Positions 27,385 through 38,290 of a stretch of 42,500 nt of DNA are shown here, piece by piece (position 1 is the first letter of the stretch; each line of letters starts with the position of its first letter). Both the position numbers and the translations under genes were made by a program. Under the pieces are notes generated by a model. The model did no database searches and was not told where the DNA came from. It worked only from the letters and a program-made list of their open reading frames with translations. Location of the stretch: NCBI GenBank assembly GCA_012295275.1, contig CM022665.1:5825401-5867900 (forward strand). Reading direction: 5' to 3'. The stretch comes from Chrysomallon squamiferum. Lineage: Eukaryota; Mollusca; Gastropoda; Neomphalida; Peltospiridae.

Positions 27385-27519
27385 TATTACACAGATGACG
27401 AACAAGGAAATGTGCAGCCGCTGAACAATGATACACTTCTGAAGGTTGAAAAATTTACAGGAACTGAATGTGATTTGAAATACTGCCGACATATTTATAT
27501 TCCTGCAATACATTTGCAG
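27385..27519 (+). CDS. Candidate internal coding exon, unidentified
   Basis: A plus-strand frame is open from an ATG at 27373 to 27600. Within it, TTTTTTGTTCTATGATTATACAG ends at 27384 and looks like a splice acceptor. TTGCAG|GTTGTT at 27519/27520 could be a donor. The block between is 135 bp, exactly 45 codons in phase 0 at both ends. It encodes a mixed, non-repetitive peptide with DDEQGNVQPLNNDTLL and FTGTECDLKYC. I recognise no family. The splice-like signals are seen; the exon itself is inference, and a chance open frame is a real alternative. Confidence 0.2.
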
Positions 27520-27600
27520 GTTGTTAAGTTGAAAAATAAAAGAGAATTAAAACTTAAATATTCAGATACGCTTACAGTTGTTTACTTTGGTTTAAAGTGA

Positions 27601-30164
27601 AGGGTGTCGAGTCACTGCGACATCAAACAACTCGTTTTATCTCTGTACACGAACGTGAAGCAGTGACAGCTTTCACTGAAATGAAAATCGTGTTTGAACT
27701 GAAATATATCCTAACATTCAAGTGTAGAAACACAAATTGTGCAAACCAGTGCAAGAAAAATTAAATATTTGATTTTGATTGCAGAGTACATATTCGTGTT
27801 TATTTTTCAATTATCCTAGCACTTCTTGAAAAAAAAAAAAATACGCACACAGGGAAAAAAATAAAATGTCCAGTTCAAACAAATAGCTGAATTAAGGAAT
27901 TTAGTTTAAATTTACGGAATCCAAAAGAAGATACGTCAAATGAAATAATGTTATTTCAAGAAATTTACATAAAATAATGAACTGACATTTTTTGTGTAAC
28001 CTTTCGATTCAGCTTGCTTTTTTTTTTTCTTTTTTTTTTCTTTTTGTTTTAAATAAAAAAATAAAAAATAAAAATGTTTTAAGATTCTTAATACCAGCTA
28101 CAGTTAGTAAAATTTTAGAATGTTTCCGGAATGCACTATCATTATAATTACAACATATTTCTTTTTTTAAATTTTGGTCGCATTGTTTAGCAACTAAAAG
28201 TAACATGACATTATATTCAATAAATTTCATTTCATTTCTGAAATGTACTGTTATTTTAAAACTGACGTAGATTCAGAGTGAATGTAAATCAATTCCTTTT
28301 CAAAAACTACAGTGTTCAACTAATCTGAAATGTAAGACTGTGCATGCGATTTAAAATCTTGTCACGGTTTTGTCTAATTGTAGACAAAATAGCGAACATT
28401 TCAGATGGACTCAGTCTTCAGATTCAATAAGGGTTTTGTAATTTGCATCAGACTCTGACTGAGATTTCAAGACTTTACTCAGTGAATTAAGAAACACGCC
28501 AAGTTCTGACGGGTCACTTTAACATTCTTGTTCTGTAAAAAGCAATCGACGTACGGTTTCTGTTCGACAGTGTGTCATGCTACTTGTCTCGATCATGTCT
28601 GTACTGATCACTGAAGACGTTGTATTTAATGTTGTAGCCACGACGTCGCTGATTTGTGTTGGACAATCTCTTACCGAATGGAGGTTTGTGGTTACAACGA
28701 ACTGATAACTCAATTAGTTGGACCGCAGATAATGATGGAGGAATCTACAGCGGAAGGTCTTCTGTATAATGCGCGTTCAGGAACGTTTGTAAATCAATAG
28801 ATAATCAAAGAATGTCGAGCGTACAATTAGATCTGCTGATAGCGGGACGTTAGATAATGAATTAAAACCGGTCTTCCTGATCTGAAGTCGCGGCCGAGTT
28901 TTCACTAAACATATGCTCTAATCACTGGTCGACACAGAAACCGGACACTTTGCAGAATCCGTGGATTTGCTCTTCAACCTAAGAATAGATGCAATTTGCA
29001 AGAACTACGTGCTCTGTGAATGACTTGTAAAAAAATACTGGGATTCCGAAAGTGAATTAGATGACTTCACCACCCATGCGTATGTTTGCAAATATGATGA
29101 TGGCAGTGTGACCCAAACCCTACTCCATTAAAGATGAATTCATTCATTAATATGCATTTCATTATTATCCGGAAAGCCAGAAGTGTTGTAAAATGTTTAC
29201 TTCAGTTAATAAAACACCATATAGGTTGAATGTCTAGGCTGAGTAAACCATTGCAAAGTAGACGGTATCTTGTAGGAATACAAAGGATTTTATACTTACT
29301 ACGAAATTACATCACAAAAATACGATAAAATACAGTCTTCACGAATTTCAATGAACTTCATACTTTATTATCTATCATAAAGTGAACTTGGTATTTTAGT
29401 ATCATACTTTATCGTTAACATAGACTGGTTGCAATGTAAAGCAACAACAGCAACAAAATCGGATGAATACGTTACAACTACTGTCGGACCAAATAAACTT
29501 TATGAGAAAGAAAAGTAACAAGTGATTATAAATGATAGACATATGGTGAATTCCAACATACGGACTAGATAAGATATTTTCGAATTCGTGGTTTAATTCA
29601 GCAAGGAATGTTCCACGGAGGAATGAGACATGAATCGTTTAAACTGAAAACACGAATACGAGCTGTAGATCTTGAACCGTGTTTCTTTTTAAACATGCGA
29701 GATAATTAAAATCTTTTATAGAGAGAAAAAGAATATACAAAGGAAGATCAAACTAAAATAATACAAAAACTTTAGATAATGACAGCATTTGTCAGATATG
29801 TATTCTTTAGAACAATACGTCAATATCAATTTGTAATAAAGAAAGAATTACTTTTGAAATTACAGATATTTATCTTGCCCAAGCATTTCTTTCGGCTGAT
29901 CTTTGCTAACGTAAATATACTTTTGACATGGAGAACAATGTCTCTTCCTTATAGTCCCATATAATTTAAATCGAAACAATTACTAATTAATTTGAGAAAT
30001 TATCATCATAATTACAATTCTTTATAAACTTTATAATGTTCATTATGAACCATTCGTACCAGTAGTTCACAAATGGTTAATAAAAGCCCTTGTATGTGCT
30101 TTCCTGTCAATAAATTATATACATACATATTTAGAAAAGATTTACAAGGTACTTTTTAAGCAGC
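27601..30164. other. AT-rich single-copy stretch, no gene recognised
   Basis: Few microsatellites here, only T-rich and A-rich patches near 27828-27841 and 28017-28046. The sequence at 28400-29000 is the least repetitive of the window. It holds a 64-codon minus-strand frame (28519-28713) that begins at a TTG, not an ATG, and has no known motif. The frame at 29779-29964 on the plus strand is likewise unidentified. Exons of an unseen gene cannot be excluded. Confidence 0.4.
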
Positions 30165-30435
30165 CAGTTAAGCAGTAGAGGGGGGGGGCGAAGGGGCGGT
30201 GGCCCCGGGCATCCAAATGGGGGAGGGCATCCAATCAGAGAAAAGAACTTAATAAATTTTGTCGATTTATATTTAAATCGAATAAAGTGTTTATTTTATG
30301 TTTCATCTGTGATTACATATTCAAAATATCTTCCTTTCTCATAATATTTCTCAGTACTAGGCCTTATACTTGAGTTTTGGTGTATACAATCAAAGGAGAT
30401 GGCCCCGGGCATCACCAGACCTCTGCACGACACTG
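30165..30435. mobile_element. Probable non-autonomous DNA transposon (MITE-like) remnant
   Basis: The left edge starts CAGTTAAGCAGTAGAGG, then a G-rich string and GGTGGCCCCGGGCATCC. The right edge, read inward on the other strand, is CAGTGTCGTGCAGAGG, then GGTGATGCCCGGGGCC. These align as imperfect inverted ends enclosing about 190 bp of plain AT-rich DNA without a coding frame. GC-rich ends on a small AT-rich core are typical of MITEs. No exact target-site duplication was seen, so the borders are approximate. Confidence 0.5.
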
Positions 30436-31659
30436 AGCCAGTAACAGTACCTGATGCAACTGCGCTAGAGAGAGATGTTTTTTTGTTGTTTATTTTATGC
30501 TTTAATATTATAATGTGCTATATTTGAAAAATTCTTTATTCATTCTGCATTAAAACTACTAATATTATTGCTATTACTAGGCGTACTCTATTACTACTAC
30601 TACTAATTCCACTACCATTTTTACCACTACTACCACATAAATCTCAAACAAATTTCATTTATTTTAAAATGCATTTTAAAAAACAAACATCTTTGCATAA
30701 AACCTTTTTGTACTGAATATTATTTTATCGCCTAACAGCATGGGCTATTTATATAAACCTTCTCATAAACAGCGAACCGGTTGTATGGTGCTGGGAAGTA
30801 ATCATAACAGTAGTTGTAATCGAAATAGTAGTAGCAGTAGTACTAGTAACAGTAATAGCAATAGCAGTAGTAGTCGTACAGGCAATATAGGAATCAATCC
30901 AGCGGAGAATTGATCACGTAAACTACCACGCTTCAGACCTGTACAATACCAAAAACAGTCAGCTTCCAAGTACAGAAAGAAGAGTTGCATATTAATGTTG
31001 TTTTAGTTCTAAGTCAATTTCACTTCTATAAGGTCTCCAATTGCTTCCTGAAACGTGAAAAAGGAGAGATGGTTCATTCGATTAGTTACATTCACAAGGA
31101 CAGTTTTCCGACAGTCTCAACTCGGTACAAAGTGATTTAATGGCAATATCCTGTAAATGAAGTTGACACGAACGTTCGGTTGTTGATATATATTTTTTTT
31201 TTTTTTTTTTTATTATTACCACAAGATAAGTTTACCCACTTCAGCCGAAATACAGACATAAATAAGTGAACGTGATTTCAATATTTGCATAACAAACAAA
31301 TTCAAGTGTATTTACGAACACAGAGAAGAAAGTAATAAGGAGATCGGAAGCGCTCGGCAAAATGTTTCAAGTCGTGTTGATTTACAATTCCGCCAACGAC
31401 GCGTGCGCACCTAACTGCCTGATGTCACACAATCAATGTTTATTAGCATTTAAAGTATTGGTTTCAAACATGTTTTTTATAAAACTTTTCAAGACCCTTT
31501 CAGTTGTAAGGATACAGATAAAATAGCTTTTTCAACATAGAAGAAAAAAGGTTATTTTTATTTTTTTTTTTTTTTTTTTAATTATTGTTGAAAGTTATTC
31601 ATTTTATGAATAATTAAACGACACTGTGCCGTATGGTATTAATTTTTGAATTTTTTTTT

Positions 31660-31707
<48 letters not shown>

Positions 31708-31924
31708 TTATTATTATTATTTAGCTTCTTGTATTTTAATTGTTACACAGGTATCATTAATTAACATGTTCAGATATTTACTTTATTTTAAATAATCAAG
31801 GTAATTTATCTTAAAAGTTCGTTCCATTAATTAATGCATCTTGTTTTAAGATGCTTTCAAAATCCCTGTTACAATATTAAGGGTTAAGGGTTATATAAAA
31901 ATGTAATAAAATAATGAACGTTTC
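30436..31924. other. Non-coding stretch with short repeat fields
   Basis: Contains ACT/ACC triplets at about 30591-30632, a degenerate (AGT)n field at about 30811-30877, poly-T at 31193-31210 and near 31560, and (ATT)n/(TTTA)n at about 31660-31722. No gene was seen. The part at 30880-31190 is single-copy without a useful frame. Confidence 0.5.
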
Positions 31925-32262
31925 AACAGATGTCAGCAGCATGATTTAACTATAATATAGTGATATCACCAGCATTCTTTAACTGAATGTCAGTAATATT
32001 ATTTTAGATCTTTAAATGTCACCAACATTATGTATGTAAGATCTAAAAATGAAACAATTATTATTTATGGTCTACAAATGTCATCATCGTTATTTATTTA
32101 GAGTCTACAAATAGTATCATATTATTTATGAAGGATGTAGAAATGTCACCAGTAAATATTTATATAGGATCTACAAAATTTAATGTTACTTTAACAGTTA
32201 GTAGCATAGATACCAAAAATCTGTAACAAGGAATCTACAAATGTCACTATTTTTTATTATTC
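31925..32262. repeat. Degenerate ~32-bp tandem repeat
   Basis: The phrase (GTCTACAA)ATGTCACCA followed by ATTATTTAT recurs with drift. ATGTCA-like anchors lie at 31930, 31963, 31987, 32016, 32049, 32078, 32111, 32143 and 32241, mostly 29-33 bases apart, with weaker copies between 32175 and 32210. No open frame follows the repeat. Confidence 0.7.
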
Positions 32263-32299
32263 CGATTGGAAACAATTTGAATCTTGGTGATGGTATTGT

Positions 32300-32717
32300 T
32301 AGTAGCAATAGTGATAGTAAAAGTAATAGTAATAGTAGCAGGAGCAGTAATGATAGTAGGTATTCGTACCAGAAATAGTAATTATGGTAGCAGTAATAGT
32401 ATAGTGATAGTACTTCCATTCAAGTAGTGTAGGTAGTAGTAGTAGCATACGTGGCAATGGTAATAGATATAGTAGTAGTATGTAGTATGAGTGGTAGCTG
32501 CAGTAGTGGTAGAAGTAGTAGTAGTAGTAAAAACAGTAGAAATAGTGGTAGCAGTAATTGTATTAATATTGTACTGGTAGTAGTAGTTGCAGCAGTAGTA
32601 GCAGTAATAGTAGTTGTAGTAACATTGATTCTAGAAGTGGTAGCTGTAGCAGTTGCAAAGTGTAATAGCTGTGGTAATAGTGAGCATTAGTATTAGTAGT
32701 AGTTTCTGTTGTCGTTA

Positions 32718-32752
<35 letters not shown>

Positions 32753-32756
32753 ATGG
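32300..32756. repeat. Degenerate (AGT)n field
   Basis: Triplets AGT/AGC/AAT/TGT with a purer (AGT)n core near 32718-32750. Open frames in it are repeat translations. Confidence 0.92.
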
Positions 32757-32873
32757 TGGTGTTGTGTAATAGCAGTCTCAATAGTTAAAAAATACAAAAT
32801 CAAGAAACTAACCTTTATTACTTATTATTTAGTTATTATAGTCTGAGTAACTCTGACTGACTGGTTATTTATT

Positions 32874-32942
32874 TTATATATATATATATATATAAATTGT
32901 TGTTTTCGTTGTGGTTTTGTTTTTATCATTATCATCATCATG

Positions 32943-32990
<48 letters not shown>

Positions 32991-33107
32991 TTTATTATTG
33001 ATACTATTAATATTTCTGAATTTGTTGTTTGTATGACTATTGTGTTCTTGATAATGGTAAAGTAAAATGTGAACATTTGTGTAGATCATTAAATGTTTGG
33101 GGTTTTG

Positions 33108-33148
<41 letters not shown>
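32874..33148. repeat. (TA)n, (ATT)n and poly-T block
   Basis: (TA)n at 32874-32896, (ATT)n at 32942-32993 and a run of about 39 T at 33110-33148. Confidence 0.95.
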
Positions 33149-33268
33149 CATTTTATATATTCTAATTCATTTCTACAGGAACGTACATATAAAATGTTTC
33201 TTCCTGTCAATGGTTTCCCTTTCAAAAATACGCAGAATTTCAACAATTAATTTTTGTCATCCGAAACC

Positions 33269-33291
33269 CACTGATTAAAAATTAATCAGTG
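33269..33291. repeat. Perfect 10-bp inverted repeat
   Basis: CACTGATTAA (33269-33278) and TTAATCAGTG (33282-33291) flank three A residues. The transcript of either strand could form a tight hairpin; a short T run follows on the plus strand. Confidence 0.85.
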
Positions 33292-33346
33292 TGTTTTAGT
33301 AATGAAACACCTATATAAAAATAATAATACTTAAAATAAAATATTG

Positions 33347-33363
33347 TAATAGTAGTAGTAGTA

Positions 33364-33442
<79 letters not shown>

Positions 33443-33532
33443 AGAATAAAACCGCCTTTAAAACTCATATTAGAAATAATATCATTCTGAATTTTTAATT
33501 TTTAATATTTATTATTATCATCATTATTATTA

Positions 33533-33610
<78 letters not shown>
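33347..33610. repeat. (AAT)n and (ATT)n blocks in inverted orientation
   Basis: (AGT/AAT)n at 33347-33434 and (ATT)n at about 33508-33610 are reverse complements separated by about 75-100 bp of unique sequence, so they can pair as a long stem with a loop. Confidence 0.92.
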
Positions 33611-33612
<2 letters not shown>

Positions 33613-33811
33613 TTATTTACTTTTTATTTTTTTATCCTGCTTAATGTGATGAAATTGCGATTTGCTTTTAGAAAATTAATACTCTCAAAAAAAAAAAAAA
33701 AAAAAGAATAGGAAATAAGCCTGTTTTAATTTGGCTTTATGGAAATACATTACCACTGGTTTAGACGGCAGGAAGTAATCAAAACATTGGACTCATATTA
33801 CGTTTTCGGAG

Positions 33812-33842
<31 letters not shown>

Positions 33843-33890
33843 TTGTTTTATTTTTGTTTGTTTGTTTTACTGATTCGTCTATTTATTTAT

Positions 33891-33938
<48 letters not shown>

Positions 33939-34273
33939 ATGTTTTGTTTTATGCAGAAAAAAGAATGTGTACTGTTGATACACTCTCTTTCATAATACTA
34001 ACAAACGGAAAATAAACCAATTAAAAACACTTTTGAAAATTACATTTTACTTGATGTTCTTCCATACGTTTTCGAGAATCTTCAAGTGATTAATATTCAT
34101 AATTATCCAAGTACTATCATTACTACATTAACAACTAATTAGTATAGTAAAGACATACCTATCTCCAGCCACCCGTGATAAATGGATGTTGTAACTGTCA
34201 CACGCATTAAGCCACCCAGAAAGTTACTTTATCTCCTGCTCACAAATATATATATATATACATATATATATAT
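33611..34273. other. AT-rich stretch with simple repeats
   Basis: Contains poly-A at 33687-33705, (TTTA)n at 33812-33845, (TA)n at 33895-33935 and a second short (TA)n at 34247-34272. No gene was seen. Confidence 0.55.
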
Positions 34274-34750
34274 TCACTTTCCATCCTTAACATGTATGCT
34301 CACATCGGTGAAAACCGAAGGTTTCTTTTTTCCCTCCACTTTTAGAAAGGAACACCTCTCTGCCTTGAAACTCACAACTTTAAAGCCATTATCCGTCACA
34401 AAAGTCATAGGAAATTCTCTTGTAGGCTTAAAATTCTCCTGACGGCGTTTCCTCCACAGAGGCACAAGCAAACATAATCAAACTGTATTGGCGGTTAATG
34501 AAAGAAATACCGCTAAGCGAACTTAACGCCTACTCCTAGCGTTGCGCGACGTACACGCGAAAACCGCGGTCGAAGGAATCCCTCCGTTAGACGGGATCGA
34601 CAAAGCGATTGATCAAAGCTGAGCATGGTGAGGAAATGATTGTGTGTGGCTATTAAACAGGGCCATATGTGATCTCGTGTTGTTCATTCACCACTTCATT
34701 CACAGAGTACAGTCGTAGCTTACGTCCATCCTGCACACACTTGCGTCCGC
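34274..34750. other. CpG-rich patch beside a small unassigned minus-strand frame
   Basis: About 16 CpGs lie within roughly 140 bp at 34500-34640, in DNA that is otherwise CpG-poor. Directly to the left, a minus-strand frame of 67 codons is open from 34477 to a TGA at 34274-34276, with ordinary composition but no ATG at its start. The arrangement could be a promoter plus first exon of a minus-strand gene, a decayed transposon, or chance. I recognise no RNA gene in it. Confidence 0.3.
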
Positions 34751-34753
34751 TTG

Positions 34754-35155
34754 TATTTATTTATTTATTTGTTTATTTTTTATTTTTTATTTTTTATTTT
34801 TTTTTTTTTTTTTTTTTTCTATTTTATTTTTTTTATTTTTATTTTATTTGTTTCATTTCATTTTATTTTATTTCAAATTTATTTATTTTATTTTTTTTTT
34901 TTTTTTTTTGGTATTAATGAATTTTATTTATTTATTGATTCATTTATTTTATTTCATTTCATTTTATTTTATTTCATTATACTTCTTTTTTTTTTTAAAT
35001 TTATTTATTGTTTTGTATGGTATTTATTTTATTTTATTTTATTATTTATTGTTTTATATGGTATTTATTTTATTTTATTTTATTTTATTTTATTTTTTAT
35101 TTTTTATTTATTTATTTATTTATTTATTCATTTTATTTTATTTTATTTATTTAAA
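34754..35155. repeat. T-rich (TTTA)n/(TTTTA)n low-complexity block
   Basis: About 400 bp of T-runs spaced by single A, G or C. The Phe/Leu/Ile-rich plus-strand frames are repeat translations and not membrane proteins. Confidence 0.95.
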
Positions 35156-35554
35156 CCGTTCTTTTTTCTTTTTCTTTATTACGATCTCTTTATTCAGCTT
35201 TACATCACCATATGGGATTCGTAATTCATGAACTTCGCTGTGGGACCATTTTCACTGAATGAACAGCGACAGCTCCGTCTTAACGACAGATATTTTGGTT
35301 GTCAGCACATATATTTCTCTTATCCATTAATCTGAATATTGAACTCATTTATTATTGGGTTATATTTCTCACTCATACAGTTACACAGGGCCAACTTTAA
35401 TGTGTAAATTTTTTTTTTCAATAAATTATTCATTTTTATTTATTTAATTTCAGGAAATATTGTCAGGAGAAAAAAATCGGCTATCAACCGCTGCTATTAT
35501 CACAACGTTTAAGCGCTAATGGAATCCTCCTCAGAGATTGTAACAGATATATCT
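35156..35554. other. Single-copy spacer before the minisatellite
   Basis: AT-rich sequence with no gene seen. Confidence 0.5.
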
Positions 35555-38290
35555 GTCTATACATCTGATAAAAGCATAGAAATCGTATTCTACTGACTGA
35601 AGCAGTAAAGCCGAGATATTTTACATATATTTCTGTGCTGACTGCGACAGTAAATTTGTGGTATCCTACGTACATCTGAACTGACTGTGATAATAAAGTA
35701 GTCGTATTCTACATACATCTGTACTGACTGTGATAATAAATTAGTCGTATTCTTCATATCTCTGTACTGACTGTGATAATAAAGTAGTCGTATTCTTCAT
35801 ATCTCTGTACTGACTGTGATAATAAAGTAGTCGTATTCTACGTACATCTGTACTGATTGTGATAGTAAAGTCCTGGTACTCTACGTATCTCTGTACTGAC
35901 TGTGATAGTAAAGTAGTCGTATTCTACGTACATCTGTACTGACTGTGATAATAAAGTAGTCGTATTCTACGTATCTCTGTACTGACTGTGATAATAAATT
36001 AGTCGTATTCTACGTACATCTGTACTGACTGTGATAATAAATTAGTCGTATTCTACGTATCTCTGTACTGACTGTGATAATAAAGTAGTCGTATTCTACG
36101 TACATCTGTACTGACTGTGATAATAAAGTAGTCGTATTCTTCGTATCTCTGTACTGACTGTGATAATAAAGTAGTCGTATTCTACGTATCTCTGTACTGA
36201 CTGTGATAATAAAGTAGTCGTATTCTACGTACATCTGTACTGACTGTGATAATAAATTAGTCGTATTCTACGTATCTCTGTACTGACTGTGATAATAAAG
36301 TAGTCGTATTCTACGTACATCTGTACTGACTGTGATAATAAATTAGTCGTATTCTACGTACATCTGTACTGACTGTGATAATAAAGTAGTCGTATTCTAC
36401 GTACATCTGTACTGACTGTGATAATAAATTAGTCGTATTCTTCATATCTCTGTACTGACTGTGATAATAAAGTAGTCGTATTCTACGTACATCTGTACTG
36501 ATTGTGATAGTAAAGTCCTGGTACTCTACGTATCTCTGTACTGACTGTGATAATAAATCAGTCGTATTCTACGTACATCTGTACTGACTGTGATAATAAA
36601 GTAGTCGTATTCTTCATATCTCTGTACTGACTGTGATAATAAATTAGTCGTATTCTACGTATCTCTGTACTGACTGTGATAATAAATTAGTCGTATTCTA
36701 CGTACATCTGTACTGACTGTGATAATAAAGTAGTCGTATTCTTCATATCTCTGTACTGACTGTGATAATAAATTAGTCGTATCCTACGTACATCTGTACT
36801 GACTGTGATAATAAAGTAGTCGTATTCTTCATATCTCTGTACTGACTGTGATAATAAATTAGTCGTATTCTTCATATCTCTGTACTGACTGTGATAATAA
36901 ATTAGTCGTATCCTACGTACATCTGTACTGACTGTGATAATAAAGTAGTCGTATTCTTCATATCTCTGTACTGACTGTGATAATAAATTAGTCGTATTCT
37001 TCATATCTCTGTACTGACTGTGATAATAAATTAGTCGTATTCTTCATATCTCTGTACTGACTGTGATAATAAATTAGTCGTATTCTTCATATCTCTGTAC
37101 TGACTGTGATAATAAATTAGTCGTATTCTTCATATCTCTGTACTGACTGTGATAATAAATTAGTCGTATTTACGTACATCTGACTGTGATAATAAAGTTG
37201 TCGTATTCTGTACTGACTGTGATAATAAATTAGTCGTATTCTACGTACATCTGTACTGATTGTGATAGTAAAGTCCTGGTACTCTACGTATCTCTGTACT
37301 GACTGTGATAATAAAGTTGTCGTATTCTACGTAATCTGTACTGACTGTGATAGTAAAATTGTGGTATTCCACTACATCTGTTTTGTCTATGATAGTAAAG
37401 TTGTCGTATTCTACGTACATCTGTACTGATTGTGATAGTAAAGTCCTGGTACTCTACGTATCTCTGTACTGACTGTGATAGTAAAGTAGTCGTATTCTAC
37501 GTAATCTGTACTGACTGTGATAGTAAAATTGTGGTATTCCACTACATCTGTTTTGTCTGTGATAGTAAAGTTGTCGTATTCTACGTACATCTGTACTGAT
37601 TGTGATAGTAAAGTCCTGGTACTCTACGTATCTCTGTACTGACTGTGATAGTAAAGTAGTCGTATTCTACGTACATCTGTACTGACTGTGATAGTAAAGT
37701 TGTCGTATTCTACGTATCTCTGTACTGACTGTGATAATAAAGTTGTCGTATTCTACGTACATCTATACTGACTGTGATAGTAAAGTTGTCGTATTCTACG
37801 TATATATGTACTGACTGTGATAGTAAAATCGTGATATTCTACGTATATACGTACTGACTGTGATAGTAAAATCGTGGTATTCTACGTATATACGTACTGA
37901 CTGTGATAGTAAAATCGTGGTATTCTGCGTACATCTGTACTGACTGTGATAGTAAAATCGTGATATTCTACGTATATACGTACTGACTGTGATAGTAAAA
38001 TCGTGATATTCTACGTATTTACGTACTGACTGTGATAGTAAAATCGTGTTATTCTACGTATACATCTGTACTGACTGTGATAGTAAAATCGTGATATTCT
38101 ACGTATATACGTACTGACTGTGATAGTAAAATCGTGATATTCTACGTACATCTGTACTGACTGTGATAGTAAAATCGTGTTATTCTACGTATATATGTAC
38201 TGACTGTGATAGTAAAGCTCTGCTATTCTACGTAATAGTAAAGCTGTGGTATTCTATGGACATCTGTAAAGTTGAGGTATTCAGCATGTA
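35555..38290. repeat. 43-bp minisatellite array, about 60 copies
   Basis: The unit reads CTGTACTGACTGTGATAATA, then AAGTAGTCG, then TATTCTACGTACAT, 43 bp in all. The left part (about 35660-37180) uses GATAATAAA(G/T)TAGTCG with either ACGTACATCT or (A/T)C(G/A)TATCTCT endings. The right part (about 37200-38220) uses GATAGTAAAATCGTG with TACGTATATACGTA. Copies at both edges are degenerate. A marker variant (AAGTCCTGGTACTC) occurs at five places and reveals higher-order periods. Because 43 is not a multiple of 3, minus-strand frames cycle through three phases and give open frames with a 43-residue period. I regard these as artefacts. The plus strand is rich in stops. Confidence 0.97.

Noticed and set aside
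28519-28713. 64-codon Ser/Thr-rich minus-strand frame upstream of the receptor, considered as an alternative N-terminal exon
   Set aside because: It begins at TTG, and the receptor exon has an in-frame TAG just before its ATG, so an upstream coding exon could not join through the 14944 acceptor.
34669-35231. Phe/Leu/Ile/Tyr-rich frames that look like a membrane protein
   Set aside because: They come from TTTA/TTTTA low-complexity DNA; two overlapping frames are equally open.
36010-37004. Minus-strand open frames (up to 105 codons) with a 43-residue period inside the minisatellite
   Set aside because: The period arises because three 43-bp units make 129 bases. Open phases depend on which unit variants happen to lack stops, and there is no start context or end. 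Not a gene.
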